This document shows, in pieces, positions 12,572-23,295 of a stretch of DNA of 64,000 nucleotides (the first letter of the stretch is position 1; each line of letters starts with the position of its first letter). Source of the stretch: Nyssa sinensis (taxonomy: Eukaryota; Streptophyta; Magnoliopsida; Cornales; Nyssaceae); assembly GCA_008638375.1 (NCBI GenBank), contig CM018048.1, forward strand, positions 6,469,089 through 6,533,088. The letters are read 5' to 3'. Both the position numbers and the translations under genes were made by a program. The notes under the pieces are model-generated. The model was not told the DNA's origin, did not search any database, and saw only the letters and a list, made by a program, of their open reading frames with translations.

Positions 12572-14287
12572 ATGGCACCAAATCTCCGACCATGACAGAA
12601 TACTCAGAATTCGCAAAACGCTCAACGTCAGCCGCCTGCTCCTCGCACAAAGGGACCAGCGGCCAATCCTATACGACAAGAGATCGAAGCAATAAAACGA
12701 CACAATGAATTGGTGCAGGAGCAGTTGCTTGCCATCACTAGAACGTTGGCAACACTCACGCAAAACCAAGCAGCGGGTTCTCCTAGCCGACCGGTCAACT
12801 TCGTTGCGGGAACGCAACCTCCTGTTGCCACGGAGAATGAAGAACTTCGTGAGCAGGCTCCACCTAACCAGCTTAGGCACCCCTCAGGCGTTGCTCGGGC
12901 TGGCCGAGATCCACAGCCATCAACAGTCCCTGGCTGGGGAACATCCGCCTTCGTTCCTGACGTCCATTACCGGAGCACTACTCAAGCCCCAACTCCAAGG
13001 GCCTCGGGAGCACATCCGGCACCGTAGGAGCCTCATCATGCAGCACCAATCCCTCCGGTTCGGATTGCTCCTCCGTCCAAAGGGCGTACTCAACCCTACT
13101 ACCCTGAAGCCGAGGCTGTCAGGCAGGGTTCGCAAGATGTCAGACTTAGAGATCCGCGAAGGGTAGAGGAGATTGCTGAGTCTATGGACCGAACAATCGC
13201 CTTGAGAGGACCTCAGAACCCTCCAGAGCAAGACGAACTGGCCAGGCTGCTCGGAAGACTAGCCACCCCGTTCACTCACGCCATCATGTCAGAAGAGAGG
13301 CCCAGAAAGTTCATGGTGCCCAAGTTCACCCTGTATGATGGATCTGGAGATTCAGGAGATCATCTCTCGCACTATCAGCATACGATGGCCCTTCACGGAG
13401 CCTCTGATGCTTTCATGTGCCGAACCTTCATCACCAGCTTGAAGGGAACTACGCTGAAGTGGTTCCACAACCTCCCTCCGAACTCAATTACCAGCTTCTA
13501 CGAGCTCGGTAGACAGTTCTTGGACAGGTTTATGACTAGCAGGAGGCTCAGAAGGGGCCTAGAGTTCCTGTTAAATGTCAAGCAGACTAGGGAAGAATCC
13601 CTCAGAGCCTACATCGCGTGCTTCAATACCGAACTCACGGAGATCACCGACTGCAGCCCAAAGTTCCTTGTAGCAGCCCTAACTGCCGGGCTTGCCCAAG
13701 GAGGATTCAGAGACTCCTTAACGAAGAGCCCCCCAGCCGACATGGCTGCATTGATGGATCGGGCCAGAAAGTACATCAACCTGGAAGAAGCTAACCGCAC
13801 ATCCCAAAGGGGCAAAGATCAGACCCAGAGGGACAATCCGAAGCGGGATGACCACAAGAAGGAGGATCACAGAAGAGACTCCAACAAAAAGAGGGCCAGA
13901 AGCCTAGAGAAGAGAACAACACCCAGAGCTGTGTACAACTCCGGACCGAGGGAGTTCACCAACTTCACTCCTTTAAACACCACACCGAACCAGGTACTCC
14001 GACAGATCCGAGATCGGGAGAACCTGAGGTGGCCGGAACCAATCAAGGGAGATCCTAGCCTGCGGGACCAAAGTAAGTACTGTAATTTCCATAAAGATCA
14101 TAGACATACAACTAACACATGCAGGACCCTCCGATATGAGATAGAACAGCTCATTAAGAAGGGGCGTCTTCGGGAGTTCGTCAAGCAGGACGGAAGGCAG
14201 AACCCCCAAGAAGACAAGCCTCAACAACGGCCAGACTAAAGGCCCGAGCAGAGGCAGGAGCAGAGGGAAGGACGAAATGAGCCTTAG
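12572..14287 (+). CDS. Gag of the Tat element (interrupted by stops)
   Basis: Gag forms the retrotransposon's virus-like particle and binds its RNA. The frame opens at ATG 12572, 77 bases after the LTR. It continues in one phase through in-frame stops at 12593 (TGA), 13025 (TAG), 14237 (TAA) and 14285 (TAG). The longest clean part is 13184-14239. It carries the Retrotrans_gag core, with KFMVPKFTLYDGSGD and a WFHNLPPNSI motif in the capsid-like domain. A Lys/Arg-rich stretch follows at about residues 210-240. A C-terminal Cys/His motif reads YCNFHKDHRHTTNTC, a zinc-knuckle variant seen in Tat elements. Several stops could arise from CAG, CAA or CGA codons by C-to-T change, as expected after DNA methylation. 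The same phase leads straight into protease and RT. Confidence 0.85.
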
Positions 14288-14341
14288 AGGCAGAACAACC
14301 ATGTTATCTACGTCCTCCATGCTGACTCCCCTATCACAGGA

Positions 14342-14800
14342 ATGTCCAACAGGGCAAGAAAGAGATATGCTCGGGAGGCTAGAGCTGCCCCGAACGTATT
14401 ACAGATCTCCAACGTAGAAAAGAGGCTCAAGCCAGCACCGGAGATTCAATTCACTGAGCAAGATCTAGCAGGGGTACATTGCCCTCACAGTGATGCCCTT
14501 GTTATTACCCTCAGAATAGCCAACTTCGAGACCAGGGGAGTCCTGGTCGATACTGGCAGCTCCATCAACATACTGTTCTATGAGCCGCTTAAACAGATGG
14601 GGATAGACCATGACAACATCAAGCCCACCACTGCCGTGATGGCAGCTTTTGATGGCAACCTCAGCACCCCTTTGGGGAGAGTCGACCTTCCTACCACTTT
14701 AGGAGAGGGTGAAGGGCAGAAGACCACCATCTCGGAGTACATGGTGTTAAACATGAAATCCCCCTACAACGTCATAATCGGAAGACCCTGGTTGCATTAG
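14342..14800 (+). CDS. Aspartic protease region of the Tat pol
   Basis: The retroviral-type aspartic protease matures the Gag-Pol polyprotein. The active-site motif is VDTGSSINIL (about residues 75-84 of this segment), with the catalytic Asp in the D-T-G triplet intact. The segment ends with the conserved flap-distal motif YNVIIGRPWLH. It is in the same phase as gag and RT. It ends at a TAG (14798-14800), and further in-frame stops follow at 14852, about 14931 and 15146 in the linker before RT. Gag and pol were therefore probably one polyprotein before decay. Confidence 0.85.
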   Translation: MSNRARKRYAREARAAPNVLQISNVEKRLKPAPEIQFTEQDLAGVHCPHSDALVITLRIANFETRGVLVDTGSSINILFYEPLKQMGIDHDNIKPTTAVMAAFDGNLSTPLGRVDLPTTLGEGEGQKTTISEYMVLNMKSPYNVIIGRPWLH

Positions 14801-15205
14801 ATAGGGGCAGTTACTTCGACCCTCCATCAGTGTCTGAAGTACGTCCACAACTAGAGCGTCCACTCGGTCAGAGGGTGTCAGCCAACCTCCCGAGAGTGCC
14901 ACGCTATTGCCCTCAAGGAGAGGGCTCCTAAATAGCAATTACAGTACACTCGGGACTGTGCAGATCTGGTTCTCACTCACTCTCCCGAGGTGGAGGATTG
15001 CCCATCCAACATTGAAGAACCTCTGAGCCCAAGGGGACGCGACAGCCAAGCCAAACCTGTTGGCGAGCCCATTAAAGTATTGGTCAGTTCAGAAGCAGAG
15101 GGGTGTTATTTGTACATCGGCCCAAACCTAACACACACCGAGTAGGAAAAGATAGTCCGGTTCCTGAAAGACAAACTCTCTATCTTCGCTTGGGAGACCA
15201 GAGAC

Positions 15206-16828
15206 ATGGAGGGAATAGATCCCAATCTTATAACTCACAAACTGATGGTGGATCCGGATCACCCGCCAGTCAGACAGAAGAGAAGGCCGATTGCTCCTGA
15301 ACGGCATCGGATTATAAATGAAGAAGTCCAAAGGCTGCTGGACGCCAGGATGATACGGGAAGTGTTCTATCCCGAGTGGCTAGCCAACACCGTACTTGTC
15401 AAGAAGAAAAATGGCAAGTGGAGAGTCTGCGTTGATTATACAGACCTCAACAAGGCGTGCCCCAAGGACAGCTTTCCACTGCCAAGAATAGACCAATTGG
15501 TTGACGTCACTGCGGGGCATGAGCTTATGAGTTTCATGGATGCCTACTCTGGATACAACCAGATCCAGATGTACCCTCCAGATCAAGAGAAGACTGCCTT
15601 CATAACCGAAAGAGGGCTCTACTGCTACAGAGTGATGCCTTTCGGTTTGAAGAATGCTGGAGCCACTTATCAGCGGTTGGTGAACAAGATGTTCAGCCCA
15701 CTGCTCGGTAGCACCATAGAGGTATACATCAACGACATACTGGTAAAGAGTCTTAAGAAAGGCAGCCACCTCCAGCACTTAGCCCAGACCTTCGATATCC
15801 TCAGACAGCACAAGATGAAGCTCAACCCCTCGAAATGTACCTTCGGGGTTACGAAGGGAAAATTCTTGGGATACATTGTCTCTCAGAGGGGTATCGAAGC
15901 AGATCCCACTCAGATCCAATCCCTGATTGGGCTAAAGTCACTAAGAACCAGGAAGAAAATTCAGGCATTGAATGGCAGAGTCGCGACATTGAGCAGATTT
16001 ATCTCCAAATCCACTGACCGCTGCGAAGAATCCTTTCAAGAACTAAAAGAGTATCTAGCCTCTCCAGAACTCCTGTCAAAACCAGTACAAGGACAAAAAC
16101 TACTCCTGTATCTTGTAGTTTCCGAAAACGCGGTCAACTCCGCATTGATCAGACAGGACAGAGGAGTACAGAGGCCTATTTTCTACGTTAGTAGGGCACT
16201 ACTTGACATAGAAAAAAGATACCCAGAAGTAGAGAAACTGGCCTATGCCTTGGTCATATCAGCTCGGAAGCTTCGACCTTATTTCCAAGCCCATCCAATC
16301 GAGATCCCAACTGCCTATCCTTTGAAGTCAATACTGAGGAAACCTGAGGTATCGGGAAGATTGGTGAAGTGGTTTGTGGAGCTAGGGGAGTTCGACATAT
16401 CATATGTACCCCGAAACTCCATCAAAGGGCAGGCCTTAGCTGATTTCGTAGTAGAGTTCACCCCGGCACTTCAGAACAAAGCGCAACTCATCGAAACTTT
16501 GGGAACCTGGCTGCTATACATTGATGGATCGTCAACCGATCAAGGTTCAGGGGTAGGCCTGGCACTACAGTCTCCTGATGGGCTCACGTCAGAAAAAGCA
16601 GTCAGCTTGAGATTCAAAGCTTCTAATAATGAAGCCGAACATGAATCCCTAATCTTAGGCATGAAGCTTGCCAAGGAATGCGAGACTCAGAACCTCGATG
16701 TCTTCTCTGATTCCCAACTGGTGGTGAGCCAGGTCTTAGGAGAATTTGCCATTAAAGATGATAGGATGCTCTGGTACTCCGAACTGGTAAACCACTTGAA
16801 GCATTCCTTCCAGACATTTACTATCTAG
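15206..16828 (+). CDS. Reverse transcriptase with two RNase H domains (Tat pol)
   Basis: This 540-residue segment copies the element's RNA into DNA. RT motifs in order are VKKKNGKWRVCVDY (about 65-78), FMDAYSGYNQI (about 108-118), VMPFGLKNAGATYQR, then the active site YINDILVKS at 174-182. The family has YxDD. Here the first catalytic Asp is Asn (AAC at 15731-15733), which should abolish activity. A gypsy RNase H follows (about 285-420, with FYVSRALLDIEKRYPEVEK). A second RNase H of archaeal type starts at about 437 (LLYIDGSS, ASNNEAEHESLI, DSQLVVSQV). Dual RNase H is diagnostic of the Tat lineage. The segment ends at a TAG; the archaeal RNase H tail (RADALANMAS) continues in phase beyond it until a frameshift near 16,990. 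Confidence 0.92.
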   Translation: MEGIDPNLITHKLMVDPDHPPVRQKRRPIAPERHRIINEEVQRLLDARMIREVFYPEWLANTVLVKKKNGKWRVCVDYTDLNKACPKDSFPLPRIDQLVDVTAGHELMSFMDAYSGYNQIQMYPPDQEKTAFITERGLYCYRVMPFGLKNAGATYQRLVNKMFSPLLGSTIEVYINDILVKSLKKGSHLQHLAQTFDILRQHKMKLNPSKCTFGVTKGKFLGYIVSQRGIEADPTQIQSLIGLKSLRTRKKIQALNGRVATLSRFISKSTDRCEESFQELKEYLASPELLSKPVQGQKLLLYLVVSENAVNSALIRQDRGVQRPIFYVSRALLDIEKRYPEVEKLAYALVISARKLRPYFQAHPIEIPTAYPLKSILRKPEVSGRLVKWFVELGEFDISYVPRNSIKGQALADFVVEFTPALQNKAQLIETLGTWLLYIDGSSTDQGSGVGLALQSPDGLTSEKAVSLRFKASNNEAEHESLILGMKLAKECETQNLDVFSDSQLVVSQVLGEFAIKDDRMLWYSELVNHLKHSFQTFTI

Positions 16829-17004
16829 AAAATTGAGAGAAGCCAGAATTGCAGAGCAGATGCTCTGGCTAACATGGCCTCCCGCCTCAAGTCTGAAGCA
16901 AACTCCATAATTAAAATCTCCTTTCAGCCAGGATCCAGCATTGAGGAAGCCCAAATTGCTCAAATTAATAAACAGCCCCAGAACTGGAGACTCCAATCCT
17001 CTAG

Positions 17005-18219
17005 TATCTAAGATCCGGGCTCCTCCCAGAGGACAAAAACAAAGCTAGGAGAATCCGAATCAGAGCGGCTCGGTACCTGATCCTAAACAACAAGCTTTAC
17101 AGAAGGTCGTATTCTCAACCTCTGTTAAAATGCTTAGCTCCAAACAAGTCACAATATGTCTTGGCTGAAATACACGAAGGAATTTGCGGGAATCATAATG
17201 GGGGCAGAACTATAGCACACCGAGCTCTATCGCAGGGCTATTACTGGCCTGGCATGTTGAAACAAGTTAAGGAATATGTTCGGAAGTGCGACAAATGCCA
17301 GAGGTTTGCCTCGTACCAACATCAGCCTCATCACGAGCTTATCCCGATTCCTAGTCCTTGGCCCTTTGCTCAGTGGGGAATGGACATTGTGGGCCCATTA
17401 CCAAGGGCAACTCCAAACAGGAAGTATCTCTTGGTGGCCATCGACTACTTCTCTAAATGGGCCGAAGCCGAACCTCTAACACATATCACAGAAAAGGAAG
17501 TTGAGAGCTTCACCTGGAAGAACATTGTATGCAGGTTTGGCATACCACGTATGATTATCTCCGACAATGGAACACAATTCACTGGTAAAGGCTTCAAAAC
17601 ATTCTGTGAAAACCTCAACATTAGGCAGCACTTTGCCTCTCCAGGCCATCCACAGGCAAATGGGCAAGCAGAGGTCACCAACCGAACAATCCTTGATGGT
17701 TTAAAGAAAAGGTTGGAACAGGCCAAAGGGAAGTGGGCAGAGGAACTCCCTGGAGTTCTTTGGGCCTACAGAACAACCAGAAGGACTCCCACCTCTGAAA
17801 CTCCCTTCTCGCTAGCCTATGGAACAGAAGCAGTAATTTCGATTGAGATCGGTATGCCAACCCTGAGAACTGAAGCCTTTGAGTAAGAATCCAACGATCA
17901 GCAGTTGATGGAAAACTTGGATTTGCTCGAAGAGAGAAGAGATCAAACCAGCATCAGGATGGAAGCCTATCAACAGAGAATGGTCAACAAATCCAAGGTA
18001 GGGCTCAAGACAGTCAGCTTTCAAGTTGGAGACTTTGTCTTAAGAAAAGTCTTTCAAAACACCAAGGATCCCACCATGGGAAAGTTGTCACCAAACTGGG
18101 AAGGCCCCTACAAAGTAACAAAGGTTGTTCGGCCTACCACCTACTGGCTAGAAGACATGACTGGGAAGCCTGTTCCTAGGCCATGGAACGTGGAACACTT
18201 ACGGAAGTATTATCAGTAG
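17005..18219 (+). CDS. Integrase of the Tat element
   Basis: Integrase inserts the cDNA copy into the host genome. It is in a different phase from RT, so a single-base loss lies near 16,985-17,000. The clean frame begins just after a TAG at 17002-17004, and the first in-frame ATG is at 17161. A zinc-binding HHCC domain shows two His and CDKC (HEGICGNH ... KCDKCQ). The catalytic core is complete: Asp in GMDIVGPLP, Asp in ISDNGTQF and Glu in GQAEVTNRT, with exactly 35 residues between the last two. A TAA at 17884-17886 interrupts the linker. The C-terminal domain (17905-18219) has VGDFVLRKVF, KLSPNWEGPYKV and VPRPWNVEHLRKYYQ, typical of gypsy integrases lacking a chromodomain. Apart from the stop and frameshift the core is well preserved. 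Confidence 0.92.
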
Positions 18220-18246
18220 GGATATTTCTTTTACTTCCATAGAATA

Positions 18247-19017
18247 TTCATCTATAATACACAGGTCTCCAGAGCCTGGTCCATAATGTACAAGTCTCAG
18301 TACTTGGTCCATCTATAATGCACAGGCCTCTAGAGCCTGGTCCATAATGTACAAGTCTCAGTACTTGGTCCATCTATAATGCACAGGCCTTCAGAGCCTG
18401 GTCTATAATGTACAAGTTTCAGTACTTGGTCCATCTATAAATGCACAGGCCTCCAGAGCCTGGTCCATAATGGACAAGTCTCAGTGCTTGGTCCATCTAT
18501 ATTGCACAGGCCTCCAGAGCCTGGTCCATAATGTACAAGTCTCAGTGCTTGGTCCATCTATAATGCACAGGCCTCTAGAGCCTGGTCCATAATGTACAAG
18601 TCTCAGTGCTTGGTCCATCTATAATGCACAGGCCTTCAGAGCTTGGTCTATAATGTACAAGTCTCAGTGTTTGGTCCATCTATAATGCACAGGCCTCCAG
18701 AGCCTGGTCCATAATGTACAAGTCTCAGTGCTTGGTCCATCTATAATGCACAGGCCTTCAGAGCCTGGTCTATAATGTACAAGTCTCAGTACTTGGTCCA
18801 TCTATAAATGCACATGCCTCTAGAGCCTGGTCCATAATGTACAAGTCTCAGTGCTTGGTCCATCTATAATGCACAGGCCTCTAGAGCCTGGTCCATAATG
18901 TACAAGTCTCAGTGCTTGGTCCATCTATAATGCACAGGCCTTTAGAGCCTGGTCCATAATGTACAAGTCTTTGTACTTGGTCCATTTATAATACACAGGT
19001 CTCTTCAGCCTGGTTTA
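18247..19017 (+). repeat. 61-bp tandem array, about 12.5 copies
   Basis: A 61-base unit repeats head to tail directly after integrase. The unit contains CTATAATGCACAGGCCT, AGAGCCTGGTCCATAATG and TACAAGTCTCAG, then a CTTGGTCC ending. Copies differ by a few bases, and a few have an extra A (ATAAATGCAC). The unit itself is a diverged doublet: GCACAGGCCTCCAGAGCCTGGTCCAT and GTACAAGTCTCAGTGCTTGGTCCAT align. No open frame runs through it. Tandem arrays in the 3' region are known for Tat/Ogre/Retand elements and can seed satellite DNA. Confidence 0.95.
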
Positions 19018-19241
19018 TCTTTAATACAGAGATCCTATGATCCAGTCCATCCAAAGACAGAAGTTTCGAACATCTACAAACTAAAGTTTCCTAGATCGGA
19101 ACACCTCAGGCATCCTACTAAGTTTCTTGGATCTATTCTTAGAACATTCATATATTAGAAGTGCACGAGAAAGTACTTTAACTACAGAAGAGCACATTCG
19201 AATTCAAAGAACACCAGATCTGAGAAGAAGGAACTCAATTT

Positions 19242-19247
19242 TTTATT
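19242..19247 (-). terminator. Candidate poly(A) signal of antisense unit 2
   Basis: TTTATT on the plus strand is AATAAA on the minus strand, about 100 bases beyond the antisense stop codon at 19351. Position and orientation fit the 3' end of an antisense transcript. Confidence 0.4.
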
Positions 19248-19350
19248 AATGATTCAGAAGATTAACATCAGTACAAGAAGACTGGAAACAGAACAAGTAC
19301 ACAAAAGGCCACAACAAAGACACCATTACATAGGCTACTACAGAAAGCTA

Positions 19351-22300
19351 CTATATCACTTCTATTTGCAGCATCATGGCTTTCTTCCTCGGATGATATA
19401 AGGGCACAGGATCCGACCTTCCATTACCGCCGCCGCCGGCTCCATTTGAAAAGAAGGAGCCCTGAACCCCAATCTGCATCAAGGAGCGCCCAGGCCATTT
19501 CATCATCGCTATCAATGATCTCAGTACCAACGGATGATGAGGGCTCTGGGCCTCTGGAGACTTTTCATTCTCCACCTTTGTAATCGGCATGACGCCCCAG
19601 CCGATTGAAGCAAGGGTCTCTGCCAAGTCACAAAGGGGAGGAAGCAGCCCACATTCATCTCCCTCAAAGCAGTTGTCACAGCCCGGCCGATTTGAGCAGG
19701 GGTGTAATATCCCGACCCGGGATATAGCATGTGCACCGGGCTGGACCGGGCTATAAATGTAATTCCGAATTATAAGCCGTGAAATGATATAAATAAAAGT
19801 GGATGCGTAATGGACTGTATTGTTTAATTACGATGCATAGGTACGAGAGGCAAACAATCACGGGTGTCCGGCTGCCGTTGCACCGGAAGCCGAGTTTATT
19901 GAAAAACGTGCAAGTGAATGTTGACGTATAAATTTTTATTGTAAATCTAAATGATTATGAATATCGTATATATATATATATACGGTTGGATGATATATAT
20001 ATATATATAATATAATACAATATTATTTATATATGTATATATGTGTATACGGTTGCATATATATATATATAATAGGTATGTAAAGTGGGTCATGCATGAT
20101 GAGGAGGTGGCAAAGCCACCGAGTGGGAAATCAGCAAAAGAGGGTTAGGGTGCAACGTGTGAGGAGGAGAGAGAGAGAGAGAGAGAAAGCTATGTGTGTG
20201 AGGTGTCTTGTGTGCATGTGTGTGCTGCCACCGTGGCTACAAGTGGCAAGGGCCACCGACTGGGGGGTCGGTTAAGGGAAGAAAGGAAGGGGAGAAGAAG
20301 GGAGAGAGATTGGTTCAGAAACAGAAAGGTGGGAGAGTCACAGTGAGCTCAAAATCCGAAACCCAGGTAATTGATTTCAGTTCTGTTATTTTGATTTAAA
20401 GCATAAAGCTTATATATGATTATAGGATCTAAACAAGCATGAAATATGGATTATTTTGCAAAAAGAATCAGGTTAAAAGGTTGAGAAACCATAGAGAAAT
20501 CTGGAGTTGCAGGTTATAGGGAATAATCGGCCATGTGGTATTTTATGTATCAAACCTTGTTTAAAGTTTGTAGAAACAACCTATACTAGTGCAGAAAAAT
20601 ACTAGGAGAATTTTAGAGTCAAAACCGTGCTTAGAACACCATGGAAATGAAAAATGTCACTTGGCCGGAAAGTCGGCCGGAGACATTTAGGCCCTATTTC
20701 GTGAAGGTTTGGAGGGCTTCAATGGAAACCGAGGGTGGATTCGAGATCCTTGAAGTGAAGGGAATAAAACTGCATTGAAAATGGGTTTAAAAACCATCGG
20801 AAAGTGGTTGCCGTCACCGGAGAAGGTGACGGAACCCTACTGTCTGCTCACCGGAGCTTTGGGGGAGATGACCGGAAAAGCGTGGGGGGGTTATCGGGTT
20901 AAGTCTAGACGGATCCGGGTTCGGATCGGGTCGGTACCCGACCGGATATGAATGGGGCATGATACTGTGTCGTTTTGGGTTTTGAATTTAAATGGGTTTT
21001 GGGCTGTTTGGTTGCAGGGACAATAAATAGAGATGGGGTTTGGGGGTTATCCAAACCATGGATAAGGTGGTTAGGGTGGATATGTTAATCCGGTTCTCTA
21101 AATTTAACTGAACCGTTTGGTTCAGTGAAGAACCGAACCGGTTAGGGTTTCTAGTCAGTGAACCCAATGGTTCAGACCGCAACTCTGGCTATTTACATTT
21201 TGACCCCAAATGTTTTGGAAAATTCCACTAAGGCCCAACAGAAAAAATGTTGATTTTACAAAAATACCCCTGACTCAAAAGTGGGTCAAACGAGGTCTAA
21301 ATAGGGCAAATGAATAGTCAATTTTTATTATCTCGGACGCTCTGAGTCCAATGGTGAGGTCCGTTTCACGAGACGGAGTCCCGAAAAGTTACGGCTTGTA
21401 AAAATGACCAAAATACCCCTGCTTCATAGGTGAGTCAAATGGACTCCGATTGAATTAAATAACTAGTGAATTTTTATTATTCTGAACCTTCCGAATCTAT
21501 TGGTAAGGTCAAAATTATGAAAAGAGGTTCCGAGAACAACGGACATATTAAAAGTCTAAATAAGTATTAGAAATACTGATCATAGCAAGGCATAGAATCT
21601 GGTGAATAGAAATTATTCTGAAACGTATTTACTGATATATAGGGAACTCAACGGGAAAAGGAAAACCTACAAGAGACTGATTTAGCAATGCATTAGAGGT
21701 AAGTAGATACCCTTTCTCTTCCATGTGGTGTTATCAAGCCAAGTTCATTCTTTTACTGCCAAACTCGTACTCCTGAGCGTATCTGATGTTATTGTCTCCA
21801 CAATGTGATATTGTTCTGTCTGGTGGACATTGATTTATTGTTGTACCATTGTTATCATGTTGAACCGTACTTTCAAATGCCTATTGTTATGTTTCCATTG
21901 AACTGATGATATTCCATTTTATATACTCTTATGGAATCATTTATGATCATGAAATGTTTATGTATACTGGATTTGTGCTCAGTCACAATATCCATCCGAT
22001 GCTTTTAAATACACTGAAGACCTTCGGGTCGAGTCCGTGAACGGACATATGGCCATACACTGGAATGCACTGAAGGGGGTAAACCGGGCCCCCAAGGACC
22101 GAGGGCAAATCAAGCCCTAACACAGAACAAAAGCATCTCTTATATGATTGCTCAACTAAAAATTGTTGAGTTACATTGTTCTTGTGATTATCTTGTATTG
22201 CGAGATATTCCTTATTGATTTATTGTGATCAATTATAATGGCAAGTACTTTCTTGTTATTGTATTATCGTTGAGAATTCCAGAACATTGTTATGCCATTC

Positions 22301-23190
22301 CTACTGATTACACATTGTGAACCTACTGTTCATTTGCCACTGTTCACATGTTAAGTGTTTCATGTTGATGTTATGTCCCTTACTCCTAATTGTACATTGT
22401 GTTCTATTGTTTATTGGCCTTTATGGCAACTGTGCCCATTGGCTATCATAGCATCTTATTTCTTATGATTGGCTATCATATCCTTATTCTTGGATTCATA
22501 TTCTTTTATGATCCTCGATACCAGTGTCGGAGATCTGTATTTACTTGCTGGGCTCTTGTAGCTCATTCCACCCTCCTCACCCCCATTTCAGGTACTGATG
22601 CCGCGAGACCCCGGTAGGAGTCTAAAGACGTAGAAGGACATTTAAGGAAATGGATCAGTTTATGTTTTAGTTCTCCCATGTATTCACCACCCTCGGGTGC
22701 TGGTCATGTTTGGTTCTTATTTTGTTTATGTAGAACCATATTATGTATTGTAAAGATTTTCGCTAACATTGTGTATTGAAAGACTTCCGCTGATGTATTA
22801 TTACTGATAAGACTTCCGCTGTTATTGTTTTGAGGTTTTAGTACTTTGCATATTAGTACTATGATACAGGAATGGAAAAAGTAGGGACGGCTTTCGGGTC
22901 GGCCCCGCGACACGAGATCCGCATAGGGTGGGTTTCGGGTCGTGACAAGGGGTGCCTACCAGGATACAGAGGGAAGGAGGCATCTCACCTTCGTCTTCAT
23001 CACCAACGCTCCAAGCCTCGGTTGAATCAAGGAGGGACCACCTCCCATCGAAGAAATCTCGACCGGATGCCAAGATGGACAAGAAGATCTCAACCTCCTC
23101 TAATCCTTCCTTGGAGACTGAATCAAACGGAAGGTTAACTCTCGGCCATAGTTTAATCATTCCCAACTCAGACTGAAGATTGTCAATCAT
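19351..23190 (-). pseudogene. Antisense ORF 2 of the Tat element, split by a solo LTR
   Basis: I do not recognise the protein family. The minus-strand frame starts at ATG 23190 (MIDNLQSELGMIK), 98 bases after a TATA box. It reads DSVSKEGLEEVEIFLSILAS and STEAWSVGDEDEGEMPPSLC to 22953, where a 3.2-kb solo LTR and its AGGGG duplication intervene. Removing the insert and one AGGGG copy continues the same phase as TPAQIGRAVTTALREMNVGC (19697 downward). A 1-bp phase change near 19,660 then gives LCDLAETLASIGWGV, and a Gly/Ser- and Pro-containing tail ends at 19351. The predicted product is acidic in the middle, with no transmembrane segment or catalytic motif that I can see. The shift may be decay. 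It lies between integrase and 3' LTR, opposite to gag-pol, as in other Tat elements. Confidence 0.6.
19703..22947 (+). mobile_element. Solo LTR, 3.2 kb, long-LTR Gypsy type (Tekay/Del-like), nested in the Tat element
   Basis: The unit begins TGTAATATCCCGACCCGG and ends CGGGTCGTGACA. It is flanked by a perfect AGGGG duplication (19698-19702 and 22948-22952). There is no internal domain and no second copy beside it. The second unit, at 45393-48467, shares both ends and interior blocks such as CCAATGGTGAGGTCCGTTT with CGAGACG close by. Solo LTRs form by recombination between the two LTRs of a full element. Assignment to the Tekay/Del chromovirus group rests on LTR length and termini only. Confidence 0.9.
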
Positions 23191-23287
23191 CTCCAAATAA
23201 ACGGCAGTTTTTTGAAAAACATTTAAAAACCTTTCCAATAATGAAGCAAAGTAAGAAGATAGGGCGCAACTGTACGCTCCTCTTCCA

Positions 23288-23295
23288 TATATATA
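23288..23295 (-). promoter_or_regulatory. TATA box of antisense unit 2
   Basis: The minus strand reads TATATATA at 23295-23288, 98 bases before ATG 23190. Upstream lie an AACCGTTGCAACGGTT palindrome and a GGTTTAATGCCTCATTTATTGC block. The same block with one change (GCG for GCC) recurs before antisense unit 1 at about 26.15 kb. Confidence 0.6.
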
